DNA of 64,000 bases. Origin: Micromonospora violae (GTDB lineage: Bacteria; Actinomycetota; Actinomycetes; Mycobacteriales; Micromonosporaceae). A program made the position numbers and the translations under genes. Positions 1 through 7,651 of this stretch are shown one piece after another (positions within the stretch are counted from its first letter, which is position 1; each line of letters starts with the position of its first letter). The notes under the pieces are model-generated. The model had not been told where the DNA came from. It did not search any database and saw only the letters and a list, made by a program, of their open reading frames with translations. The stretch lies in assembly GCF_004217135.1 (NCBI RefSeq), contig NZ_SHKK01000001.1, forward strand, positions 6,882,001 to 6,946,000, given 5' to 3'.

Positions 1-50
1 GACCGCTTACGATCCGCTAACGCTGCGCTACGCCCACGTGGGTTCCGGTG

Positions 51-821
51 TCACTGCGGGTTTCCGGCGCGAATGATGCTGACCAGGCGGCCGATTCGTC
101 GGCCAGGTGTGACCCCGAGGTCGCCGGCCAGGATTCCGCATAGCTGGTCGTGGGCGGCCAGGGCGGCGGCGACGTCGCCGCGTCTCATGTGTGCCTCGAT
201 GAGATGCTCCCAGGCCCGCTCCCGGTACGGCCATTGGCGGACGAGGGGCTCCATCGCGTCGATGACGGAGTTGTGGTCACCGAGGACGAGTTGCGCCTCG
301 GCGAGATCCTCCATTGCCCGCCACCGTCGCTCGTCCAACGACGCCGCCAGCACCGCCACCCCGGGCGAGCGGGCGTCGACGCAGGCATCCCCGCGCCACA
401 GCCGTAGTGCCGCGGAGAGGGCCGCGACCCGGCCATCGGCCCCTTCGGGGAGGCGTGCGGCGGCTCCACGTCGCATCAGCTCGTCGAAGCGGGCGAGGTC
501 GGTCGACGCGAGACGCGCGCTCAACACGTAACCCGGCGGGCGGGTCTGCAGGATGTGCACGGCATCCGGGCCGCCGAGTCGTACGAGGCTCTGCCGCAGG
601 GCGGAGATGTGCCCCTGCAGCTTCGTCGTCGCCGTCATCGGCGGATGGTCGTCCCAGATGACTTCGATGAGACGGTTGACGCCGACCACGGTGTCCAGGT
701 TGAAGGCGAGTGCCGCCAGGAGCGCCCGCCGTCCCAGGCCGCCGACGGGCATCGGTTGCCCGCCGACGGATGCCTCGATCGGACCCAGCAACGACACTCG
801 GAGCAGCGTGTTAGCGTTCAC
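51..821 (-). CDS. AfsR/SARP-type transcriptional regulator (BTAD domain)
   Basis: A 256-residue regulator. Residues about 5-100 form the winged-helix DNA-binding domain of the OmpR/SARP type (LLRVSLLGPIEASVGG start, then the VIWDD and LQGHISALRQ segments). The rest is the all-helical BTAD domain (LARFDELMRRG, LRLWRGDA, AMEDLAEAQLVLGDH). The GTG start at 821 overlaps the stop of the upstream ABC transporter gene as GTGA, so the two are translationally coupled; a longer reading frame upstream only covers transporter sequence. SARP proteins usually activate clustered biosynthesis or export genes by binding direct repeats near the -35. As last gene of this operon it probably controls the operon itself or neighbouring genes outside the window. 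Its target is inferred. Confidence 0.87.
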   Translation of the reverse strand: MNANTLLRVSLLGPIEASVGGQPMPVGGLGRRALLAALAFNLDTVVGVNRLIEVIWDDHPPMTATTKLQGHISALRQSLVRLGGPDAVHILQTRPPGYVLSARLASTDLARFDELMRRGAAARLPEGADGRVAALSAALRLWRGDACVDARSPGVAVLAASLDERRWRAMEDLAEAQLVLGDHNSVIDAMEPLVRQWPYRERAWEHLIEAHMRRGDVAAALAAHDQLCGILAGDLGVTPGRRIGRLVSIIRAGNPQ

Positions 822-2632
822 ATCGAGGTCCGAGTGGAGATCGCGTCGTCGTAACCGGACGCTTGGAGAAGGAACAGCTCTGCATAACGTCCTCCCGCTG
901 CCATCAGCTCGTCGTGACTGCCCTGTTCGAGGATGCGGCCCTGGGACAGGACGGCGATGCTGTCCGCCTCCCGGACCGTGTTGAGCCGGTGAGAGATGAG
1001 CAGGCTGGTGTGTGTGCGACGCAGCGACATCAGCCGTCGGTTGATCTCGTGCTCGGTCTCCACGTCGAGACCGGACGACGGCTCGTCGAGGATCAGCATG
1101 TCGGCCTCCTCGCGGAGGGCGGCTCGGGCGAGGGCCAGCCGCTGCCACTGCCCGCCGGACAGCACTACGCCCGCCCCGCTGGCGTCGCCGTCGCTGAAGG
1201 CTCGCGTCAGCATGGTGTCGTACCCGCGCGGAAGCGCGTTCAGGGCGGAGTCCAGGTCGGCAGTGCTGGCCGCCGCCCGTACTCGCGCGCGATCGTCGAG
1301 GGCGCTGATGTCGCCGACCGCGATGTTGTCGTGCGCGGAGAACTCGTACGTCATGAAGTCCTGGAACGTCGCCCCGAGGCGAGCGCGCAGCGACGCCGGG
1401 TCGATGGTGGCGATGTCGACGCCGTCCCACCGGATGACGCCCTTGTCCGGTATGTGGAAGCCGCAGAGGAGTTTGACCACTGTCGACTTGCCGGCGCCGT
1501 TGTCGCCCACCAGCGCGAGAGACGAGCCGCTGGGGATCCGCAACGTGAGGCCCTGTAGCACCCAGTCGTGCTCGGGGGCGTAACGGAACCAGACGTCGTC
1601 GAACTCCAGGCCCTGCCGCAGCGGCGGCAGGGCAGGCAGCGGAGCGGCACGCCGGGATTCGCGGATCACGGCGGTGATGTCGACGTAGTGGCCGAACACG
1701 ATCATCGTCTCGCCGAGCATCGCTATCTGCCGGACCAGGCTAGACGCGGACGTCTGCAACGCGGTCAGCGCCGCGATCACGACCACCAGGTCGCCGGCGG
1801 TGCCCTGCCCGGATGCCACCCGGGCGACGAAGACGGCCAGCGCGCCCAGCGACACGACGCCGGTCAGCGTCGCGAGAGCGCTGTCGACCCACAGGGCCAG
1901 TCGGTCCTGATGGCGCTCCTGCGCCTGGGCCGCCCGCAGCTCCCGCAGAAGACGGCCCTGAAAGAACCCGCCGAGCCCGAACAGTCGGATCTCCTTCGCG
2001 GCGCGCATGTCCAGCAGGAGCGCCGCGTAGAACGCCTGCCGGCGGAACATCGGCACGGTGCGCTCGATCATCGCGCCCCGCATGCGGGCCAGTCGGATCT
2101 GGGCCACGAGGGTGGGCAGCACGGCCAGCAGGACCAGCGCGCTCACCAGAGGAGACCAGCGCACCAGCGTCACGCCGAAAGTCACGATGGTGATCAGCGC
2201 CTGTCCGATCCCCAGGACGATGCTGTTGAGCTGGGTCGGCGCGAAGCGGCTCGCCTCGTGGGCGAGTCGAAGCCGATCGTGAAACGTGCTGTCCTCCAAC
2301 TCGGTCAGGCGTGGGTGCGCCGAGACCGCGGTGAACAGCTCCTGCTGGGTACGTATCGTGACGCGGCGTTCCGCGTCGCGCTGTGCGTATTGAGAGATGT
2401 GCAGGATCAGGGGCGACACGATGGCCAGCCCGCCGAAACCGGCGACACCGAGCCAGATCGTCGAATTATCGTTGGCGGAGAGGCCGTCGATGAGCGCTCG
2501 CGTGAACCACGCGGTGCCCACCGCGGTCAGGCCACCCACCACCATGATCACGATGCTGACCACCGCCGCCCAGGGTGCGGCGCCGAAGTAGATTCCGAAC
2601 GCGCGACGCATCAGCGCTGCCGACCGCCTCAT
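818..2632 (-). CDS. ABC transporter, fused permease and ATP-binding protein
   Basis: A 604-residue half-transporter of the exporter type. The first 310 residues are a six-helix membrane domain and residues about 345-590 the nucleotide-binding domain. Walker A is GDNGAGKST (lysine near residue 382), the signature is LSGGQWQR, Walker B is MLILDEPSSGLD and the switch histidine is in LISHRLNT, so the ATPase looks fully active. It should work as a homodimer in the cytoplasmic membrane. The start overlaps the TlpA gene stop as ATGA and the stop overlaps the regulator start as GTGA. No peptidase C39 domain is present at the N terminus, so leader removal would need another enzyme, for which the divergent S26 peptidase is a candidate. 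The substrate is unknown. Confidence 0.93.
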   Translation of the reverse strand: MRRSAALMRRAFGIYFGAAPWAAVVSIVIMVVGGLTAVGTAWFTRALIDGLSANDNSTIWLGVAGFGGLAIVSPLILHISQYAQRDAERRVTIRTQQELFTAVSAHPRLTELEDSTFHDRLRLAHEASRFAPTQLNSIVLGIGQALITIVTFGVTLVRWSPLVSALVLLAVLPTLVAQIRLARMRGAMIERTVPMFRRQAFYAALLLDMRAAKEIRLFGLGGFFQGRLLRELRAAQAQERHQDRLALWVDSALATLTGVVSLGALAVFVARVASGQGTAGDLVVVIAALTALQTSASSLVRQIAMLGETMIVFGHYVDITAVIRESRRAAPLPALPPLRQGLEFDDVWFRYAPEHDWVLQGLTLRIPSGSSLALVGDNGAGKSTVVKLLCGFHIPDKGVIRWDGVDIATIDPASLRARLGATFQDFMTYEFSAHDNIAVGDISALDDRARVRAAASTADLDSALNALPRGYDTMLTRAFSDGDASGAGVVLSGGQWQRLALARAALREEADMLILDEPSSGLDVETEHEINRRLMSLRRTHTSLLISHRLNTVREADSIAVLSQGRILEQGSHDELMAAGGRYAELFLLQASGYDDAISTRTSM

Positions 2633-3153
2633 CGGCTGCCCAGAACCTCGCTCAGATCATGCCCGCGTGCCGCCAGTCGCCCGTCCGCGCCGAACAGCAC
2701 GAATGACGGAGTGCCCTGCACCTGGAAGGCGGCCATCACCGCGCTCGGGCTGTCGTCGATGACGAGGAGGCCGGCCTTTTGCAGCGTCGGGCCAAGTTCG
2801 TCGGCGGCGTCCTCACCCACGCTGAGGAAGCTCAGCACCCGCACATCTGTGCTCGCGATTTCCTGCGACCGGTCCGCCAACGCCTCCGCCTGCGCGGGGC
2901 AGTGCCGGCACCCGGCCGAGAAGAATCCAAACAGGACGGGGCTGCCCGCGAGGTCGGCGTTGGAGACCTGGCCGTCCGGCGATACGAAATGTGGAATGGG
3001 GCTGCCGATGGGCAGACCGGAGGCGGGCGGCGAGGTCATGTCGATCAGTTTCGCCTCCGTCTCTCGCAGCCGCCGAATGACTGCGGCGCTCAGTGCTAGA
3101 TCGGCGAGGACAAGCGCTGCGAGTATGGCGACAGCGGTGGACAGGAACAGCAC
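2629..3153 (-). CDS. membrane-anchored TlpA/MauD-type thiol-disulfide oxidoreductase
   Basis: A 174-residue thioredoxin-fold protein. Residues 1-25 are one hydrophobic anchor (VLFLSTAVAILAALVLADLA), and the redox domain follows with the active-site pair C82-R-H-C85 (SAGCRHCPAQ) and the cis-proline region VQGTPSFVLFG. The start is taken as GTG at 3153 because AAGGAG lies seven bases upstream; an in-frame TTG at 3180 would add nine polar residues and has no such site. The catalytic domain should face outside. It is paired with a MauE-like protein, as MauD and MauE are paired in methylamine-dehydrogenase maturation, and probably forms or repairs disulfides in an exported protein. Confidence 0.88.
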   Translation of the reverse strand: MLFLSTAVAILAALVLADLALSAAVIRRLRETEAKLIDMTSPPASGLPIGSPIPHFVSPDGQVSNADLAGSPVLFGFFSAGCRHCPAQAEALADRSQEIASTDVRVLSFLSVGEDAADELGPTLQKAGLLVIDDSPSAVMAAFQVQGTPSFVLFGADGRLAARGHDLSEVLGSR

Positions 3154-3219
3154 GGTGGGCTCCTTAAATCGGTGCGTCAAAGCGCAGCGCGCGAGGGTGC
3201 GCGTTCGATTGAGAGGGAA

Positions 3220-3765
3220 TTAACGCGCGTGTTCAGCTCCACGGAAAAGCCAGGTGAGGTCGTCAAGCCTGACCAGCGTCGTGATGATTACCCCGGCCAG
3301 CGCGAGAGCCAGGATGAATTGCGGAGGCGTCAACCCGGCGAGTGATAGCCCGGGGTGGGCGACGGTGCCGACCAGGGCACCTGCGGCAGCGGCGGCGAGG
3401 AAGCCGCTGCGACCGACGTGGCGCCACGCGACGGGCGTCTCCGACGGGCCGAAACAGTGACACCCAGCGGCGGAACCACGTCGGACAGCGCGCGCGAGCG
3501 CCCAGGCGAAAGCGCCGAAGAGCAGCACCGCCACGGCCAGGCCGACGGCCGCGCCGCCGGGCCACAGAACGAGGGTGAGTACGGCGACCTCGGCCGCGAT
3601 CGAGGCGGCCGCCACGGGGCGGGACCAGCGCGCGGGGCTGACCCGCAATTCCGTAATGGCCTCGGCGAAAGCCTGGAAACTTAATCTGTTTCGTACCTTA
3701 CCGATGACGGATATCGCAAGAACGCCAGCCAGAGTCAATATGGTCGTGACAACAGCGACACCCAT
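3220..3765 (-). CDS. MauE/DoxX-like redox-associated membrane protein
   Basis: A 181-residue polytopic membrane protein with hydrophobic segments near residues 3-21, 50-68, 72-93, 118-136 and 148-168. A Cys-His-Cys motif (C102, C104 in AAGCHCFGPSET) followed by a WRHVGRSGFL segment is characteristic of the MauE family, which is thought to pass reducing or oxidising equivalents across the membrane to a partner thioredoxin. The start ATG at 3765 has GGGGGAA upstream; a farther in-frame ATG at 3825 has no binding site and would add a polar extension. It is the first gene of the four-gene operon, 66 bases ahead of the TlpA-type partner. Specific role inferred from pairing. Confidence 0.85.
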   Translation of the reverse strand: MGVAVVTTILTLAGVLAISVIGKVRNRLSFQAFAEAITELRVSPARWSRPVAAASIAAEVAVLTLVLWPGGAAVGLAVAVLLFGAFAWALARAVRRGSAAGCHCFGPSETPVAWRHVGRSGFLAAAAAGALVGTVAHPGLSLAGLTPPQFILALALAGVIITTLVRLDDLTWLFRGAEHAR

Positions 3766-3845
3766 GACGTTCCCCCGTTCCCCGTGGCAGCCAGATGTCG
3801 AGGAGCCCATGTCGTACGGGCCCAAGGACTTTGACCGGGAATGCG

Positions 3846-3874
3846 AGGATACTGGTGTGTGTCGATGTTGTCAA
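3846..3874 (-). promoter_or_regulatory. promoter of the mauE-like/tlpA-like/ABC/SARP operon
   Basis: On the minus strand TTGACA (3874-3869) is followed after exactly 17 bases by TATCCT (3851-3846). This is a near-consensus vegetative promoter, with a predicted start near 3839 and a leader of about 74 bases before the ATG at 3765. The -35 sits in the near-palindrome GTTGTCAAC and overlaps the -35-like hexamer of the divergent signal peptidase gene. Confidence 0.7.
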
Positions 3875-3898
3875 CGGCTTGATTCGACGGGGTAAACA
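3868..3898 (+). promoter_or_regulatory. possible divergent promoter of the S26 peptidase gene
   Basis: TTGTCA at 3868-3873 and TAAACA at 3893-3898 are separated by 19 bases, longer than ideal. A second -10-like hexamer, TAATAT at 3905-3910, is too close to the ribosome binding site at 3914-3922 to serve well. The -35 shares its bases with the opposite promoter, so the two transcripts may compete or share a regulator. Confidence 0.3.
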
Positions 3899-3926
3899 TG
3901 GGAGTAATATTCCCGGAGGGGGGCGT

Positions 3927-4394
3927 ATGACCGACGAGTCGCAATTCTTGCCCGCTGTCGTGGGAGGGCTTGCCGCGCTTCTGGCGTCCGTTGCCGGCGT
4001 TGTTGTGGCCCGGCGTCGCTTCCTGATCGTCGATGTTGTGGGGCACAGTATGGTGCCCAGCCTCGCGCACGGCGACCGCGTCCTGGTCCGCCGAACGCGG
4101 CGATTCCGGACCGGCGGCATCGTCGTCGCACACCATCAGGAGGGTGGGCGCCGGACCGCCGCTGGCTCTGGTCCGTCCGCCTGGCTCGTCAAGCGTCTCG
4201 CCGCGCTGCCGGGCGACGGTATTCCGGAAGCGGTCGCCCCGGCCGTCGACGGTGGGGTGCGGCGGGTGCCGGCCGGCATGGCCGTGCTGCTTGGTGAAAA
4301 TCCGGGCAGCGTCGACTCGCGCCGGTGGGGCTTCGTTCCGCTGAGCGACATTGAGGGCGTGGTGGTCAGGCGGCTGAGGTCGGGTGCCGGGTAG
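3927..4394 (+). CDS. S26 family signal peptidase
   Basis: A 155-residue signal peptidase. One N-terminal membrane anchor (residues about 7-27, FLPAVVGGLAALLASVAGVV) is followed by the catalytic serine S41 in VGHSMVPSLAHGDRVLV, the general-base lysine K89 in WLVKRLAALPGD, and the conserved C-terminal box VLLGENPGSVDSRRWGFVP. It is short, near the minimal length for the Gram-positive type. GGAGGGGGG directly precedes the ATG at 3927. Its position back-to-back with the redox and exporter operon suggests a dedicated peptidase for that system rather than the general secretory enzyme; this is inferred from neighbourhood only. Confidence 0.9.
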   Translation: MTDESQFLPAVVGGLAALLASVAGVVVARRRFLIVDVVGHSMVPSLAHGDRVLVRRTRRFRTGGIVVAHHQEGGRRTAAGSGPSAWLVKRLAALPGDGIPEAVAPAVDGGVRRVPAGMAVLLGENPGSVDSRRWGFVPLSDIEGVVVRRLRSGAG

Positions 4395-4406
4395 CGCGCC
4401 CCGGTG

Positions 4407-4435
4407 TTGCCGAGCCATAGGTGTCCATCTATAGT
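4407..4435 (+). promoter_or_regulatory. promoter of the GH3 gene
   Basis: TTGCCG (4407-4412), 17 bases, then TATAGT (4430-4435). The predicted transcript starts near 4442 and has a leader of about 170 bases holding the palindromic operator and the repeats described separately. Confidence 0.5.
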
Positions 4436-4477
4436 TGCGCGGATCACAACAATCATGGCCGTGGTGACGCGGCCGGG

Positions 4478-4497
4478 TCGTCGAAGCGCTTCGACGA
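4478..4497. promoter_or_regulatory. LacI-type operator in the GH3 leader
   Basis: A perfect 20-base palindrome, TCGTCGAAGCGCTTCGACGA, with the central CG and AAGCGCTT core typical of LacI/GalR-family operators in actinobacteria. It lies about 36-55 bases downstream of the predicted transcription start, a position suited to blocking elongation. The regulator is not encoded next to it. The likely effect is induction of the secreted GH3 enzyme by a sugar. Confidence 0.68.
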
Positions 4498-4545
4498 TTC
4501 GTCGTACAGGCCCGTCAGCCGGGTGTCGAGCCTGGTCACGCCGGC

Positions 4546-4602
4546 CTCGGCGCCCGCTGGGCGTTTGTCGCTCGGCGCCCGCTGGGCGTCGGTCGTACGA
4601 CC
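4546..4602. repeat. 19-base direct repeats and 12-base palindrome before the GH3 start
   Basis: CTCGGCGCCCGCTGGGCGT occurs at 4546-4564 and again at 4571-4589 (period 25), each able to form a small GCCC-GCT-GGGC hairpin. A perfect palindrome GGTCGTACGACC (4591-4602) follows and ends two bases before the ribosome binding site. Function unknown; it may act as a second operator or as leader RNA structure. Confidence 0.6.
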
Positions 4603-4615
4603 TGAGGAGAACCGC

Positions 4616-7600
4616 ATGCGGAACTGGCGCCTCCGGCGCGGAATCACCGCGCTCGCGCTTGCCCTGCTCGCCCTACCGGCCGTCCCCGGCACGGCGCTCG
4701 CCGAGCCCACCTACCCGTTCCGGGATCCCGACCTACCCGTGCAGACCCGGGTCGATGACCTGCTCGGCCGCCTGACCCTGGACGAGAAGATCTCCTGGTT
4801 GCACCAGTACCAGCCGGCCGTTCCCCGGCTGGGCATCGGCCTGTTCAAGACCGGCACCGAGGCGCTGCACGGCGTGGCCTGGTCGACCGACATCGACAAC
4901 AACGGCGCGGTGGTCAAGGCTCGCGGCACCGCCTTCCCCCAGCCGGTGGGCATGGCGAGCACCTGGAACACCGACCTGATCCGGCAGGTCGGCTCGGCCG
5001 TCGGCGACGAGGCGCGCGGCTACCACGCACAGAACCCCCGGGTCTGGGGGCTCAACCTGTGGGCACCGGTGGTCAACCTGCTGCGCGACCCCCGGTGGGG
5101 CCGCAACGAGGAGGGCTACTCCGAGGACCCGCTGCTGACTGGCGCGATCTCCACCGCGTACGGCTCGGGAATGACCGGCGGTGACCCGAACCATCTGAAG
5201 AGCGCACCGACCCTCAAGCACTACCTGGCCTACAACAACGAGGTCCGGCGCGACGTGACGTCCTCGAACGTGCCGCCCCGGGTGCTCAACGAGTACGACC
5301 GCGCCGCCTTCAAGCCAGCCATCGCCGCCGACGCGGCGACCGGGATGATGGCCGCGTACAACCTGGTCAACGGACGTCCCGCGACAGTCGACCCGGACCT
5401 GGCCACGGTGGTACGCGGCTGGACCGACCAGACCCTGATGAACGTCACGGACGCCTGGGCGCCGAACAACCTGGTGAACTCGCAGAAGTACTACCCCACC
5501 CAGGCCGAGGCGAACGCGGCGATCATCAAAGCCGGCCTCAGCAGCTTCATCACCGACGACACCAACGCCCAGCCGACAATCACCGCCATCAAGCAGGCCC
5601 TCGCCACCGGCCTGCTCACCGAGGCGGACATCGACGCCCGGATTCGGGACATCCTGACCATCCGCTTCCGGCTGGGGGAGTTCGACCCGGGCGGCGGCCG
5701 GTACGGCGGCATCACCCCGGACGTCATCAACAGTCCGAAACACCAGCGACTGGCCCGGCAGGCCGCCGGCGAGGCGATGGTGCTGCTGAAGAACGAGCGG
5801 CAGGCGCTACCGCTGGACCCGGCCCGGACCGGCAAGGTGGCGGTGCTCGGCCCACTGGCCGACACCCTCTACACCGACTGGTACGGCGGCGACCTGCCGT
5901 ACCAGGTGACCGCGCTCGGCGGCATCCGCGAACGGCTGGGCGACTCGGCCAGTGTGAGCGGGCTCGACGGGGCGGACCGGATCGCCCTGAAGGACGCGGC
6001 GACCGGCCGGTACGTCACGGCCACCGGCACCACCGACGCCAACCCGGTCACCGCGACCGGCGTCAGCGCCTCCCTCGACGCCCAGTTCGACGTGGTCGAC
6101 TGGGGCCAGGACGTGGTGACGCTGCGCAACGCCGCCAACGGCCGCTACCTCGGCTACAACTGGGGGCCGTTCCTCACCCGCGACGAACAGCCGAACGGTT
6201 GGTACGTCCAGCAGCAGTTCAAGCTGGAGCCGCAGACCGACGGGACGGTGGTGCTGCGTTACGTCGGTTACGAGACCAAGGAGAGCTGGTTCGGCGCCGA
6301 CACGTACCTGACGGTCGGCGACGACGGCGCCCTCAAGCTCGGCGCCTCGACCCCGGCCGCCGCGACCCACTTCAGTCGTGAACTGATCAGCAGCGGCATC
6401 GACCGGGCCGTGGCGGCGGCCAAGGCGGCCGACACCGCAGTGCTGGTGGTCGGCAGCAACCCGTTCATCAACGGCCGGGAGGCGCACGACCGCACCTCCA
6501 CGGCGCTGAGCGCCGGCCAGGAGGCGCTGGTCAAGGCGGTGGCCAGGGCCAACCCGCGGACCGTGCTCGTGCTCCAGACCAGCTACCCGGTCACCATCCG
6601 GTGGGAGCAGGAGCACGTACCGGCCATTGTCTGGACCACCCACGCGGGCGCGGAGACCGGGCACGCAATCGCCGATGTCCTCTTCGGCGACCGCAACCCG
6701 TCCGGCCGGCTCACCCAGACCTGGTACCGCTCGGACTCGCAACTGCCGCCGGACCTGCTGGAGTACGACATCATCTCGTCGCGGCAGACCTACCTGTACA
6801 GCACCGCGAAGCCGCTCTACCCGTTCGGCCACGGGTTGTCGTACACCCGTTTCCGGTACGGGCAGCTGCGCGCCGGCGCGCAGTCGGTCGCCGCCGACGG
6901 CACCATCACGGCCCGCGTCGACGTGACGAACGTCGGCAGCCGGGCCGGGACCGAGGTCGTGCAGCTCTACACCCACCAGCGCACCTCGCGGGACACCACG
7001 CCGATCCGCCAGCTCAAGGCGTTCCAGCAGGTGAAACTCGCGCCCGGACAGACCCGTACCGTGACAATGCGCCTGCCCGTCGCGGACCTGGCTCACTGGG
7101 ACGTCACCCGGAGCCGGTGGGTGGTCGAGTCGTCCGTCCACGACCTGATGGTCGGGGCGTCCGCCGAGGACATCCGGGCCCGCGCCGCGGTCCAGGTTCG
7201 CGGTGAGACGATCCCGGCCCGGGACCTGTCCCGGCCCACCAGGGCGGAGAACTTCGACGGGTACGCCGGGGTCCGGCTCGTCGACGAGACGAAGCCCAGC
7301 GGTACGGCGGTCGGTGCCACCGCGGCCGGTCAGTGGATCTCCTTCGAGGGTTCCGCGCTGCGTGCGGACGCGCGTACCTTCACCGCGAAGGTTGCCAGGG
7401 CCGGCGCGGGTGCCGGCACCGTGCAGATCCGGTTGGGGTCGCCCACCGGCCGGCTGCTCGGCACGGCCACCGTGCCCAGCACCGGTGACGACTACCGGTA
7501 CGTCAGCACCAGCACCGAGTTGGCCCGCGCGGTCGGCACTCGCGACGTGTACCTGGTGTTCGACTCTCCGCTGCGGCTGTCGGAATTCTCCATCAGCTGA
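4616..7600 (+). CDS. secreted glycoside hydrolase family 3 protein (beta-glucosidase/xylosidase type)
   Basis: A 994-residue exported enzyme with a signal peptide (residues 1-29, cut near PGTALA|EPTYP). The GH3 barrel follows: TLDEKISWLHQ, LHGVAWSTD, WAPVVNLLRDPRWGRNEEGYSEDP, and LKHYLAYNNE. The likely nucleophile is D279 in MNVTDAWAP. The second GH3 domain is interrupted near residues 457-577 by a beta-trefoil (fascin-like) insert (ALKDAATGRYVTA, ANGRYLGYNWG), then resumes (TAVLVVGSNPF, GLSYTRF), followed by a fibronectin-III-like domain and a C-terminal CBM6-like region. The start ATG at 4616 has GAGGAG upstream; an earlier frame opening lacks a signal peptide. Substrate specificity cannot be told, although similar architecture is common in xylosidases. 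Confidence 0.92.
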   Translation: MRNWRLRRGITALALALLALPAVPGTALAEPTYPFRDPDLPVQTRVDDLLGRLTLDEKISWLHQYQPAVPRLGIGLFKTGTEALHGVAWSTDIDNNGAVVKARGTAFPQPVGMASTWNTDLIRQVGSAVGDEARGYHAQNPRVWGLNLWAPVVNLLRDPRWGRNEEGYSEDPLLTGAISTAYGSGMTGGDPNHLKSAPTLKHYLAYNNEVRRDVTSSNVPPRVLNEYDRAAFKPAIAADAATGMMAAYNLVNGRPATVDPDLATVVRGWTDQTLMNVTDAWAPNNLVNSQKYYPTQAEANAAIIKAGLSSFITDDTNAQPTITAIKQALATGLLTEADIDARIRDILTIRFRLGEFDPGGGRYGGITPDVINSPKHQRLARQAAGEAMVLLKNERQALPLDPARTGKVAVLGPLADTLYTDWYGGDLPYQVTALGGIRERLGDSASVSGLDGADRIALKDAATGRYVTATGTTDANPVTATGVSASLDAQFDVVDWGQDVVTLRNAANGRYLGYNWGPFLTRDEQPNGWYVQQQFKLEPQTDGTVVLRYVGYETKESWFGADTYLTVGDDGALKLGASTPAAATHFSRELISSGIDRAVAAAKAADTAVLVVGSNPFINGREAHDRTSTALSAGQEALVKAVARANPRTVLVLQTSYPVTIRWEQEHVPAIVWTTHAGAETGHAIADVLFGDRNPSGRLTQTWYRSDSQLPPDLLEYDIISSRQTYLYSTAKPLYPFGHGLSYTRFRYGQLRAGAQSVAADGTITARVDVTNVGSRAGTEVVQLYTHQRTSRDTTPIRQLKAFQQVKLAPGQTRTVTMRLPVADLAHWDVTRSRWVVESSVHDLMVGASAEDIRARAAVQVRGETIPARDLSRPTRAENFDGYAGVRLVDETKPSGTAVGATAAGQWISFEGSALRADARTFTAKVARAGAGAGTVQIRLGSPTGRLLGTATVPSTGDDYRYVSTSTELARAVGTRDVYLVFDSPLRLSEFSIS

Positions 7601-7607
7601 GCGGGTT

Positions 7608-7638
7608 CGGGGCCGGGTCGATCGTCGACCCGGCCCCG
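7608..7638. terminator. bidirectional hairpin terminator
   Basis: A 14-base-pair perfect stem (7608-7621 with 7625-7638) and three-base loop between two convergent genes. There is no U-tract, as is common in high-GC actinobacteria. Confidence 0.75.
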
Positions 7639-7651
7639 GGCCGTTGGCTGG

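Noticed and set aside
1..4394. A RiPP precursor or lanthipeptide gene within the left cluster
   Set aside because: No small frame with a leader and Cys/Ser/Thr-rich core has a ribosome binding site here, and no lanthionine, radical-SAM or YcaO enzyme is present in the window.
4421..4615. An extended start for the GH3 enzyme at 4421
   Set aside because: It would read through the operator and repeats and put 65 residues in front of a good signal peptide; GAGGAG precedes ATG 4616.
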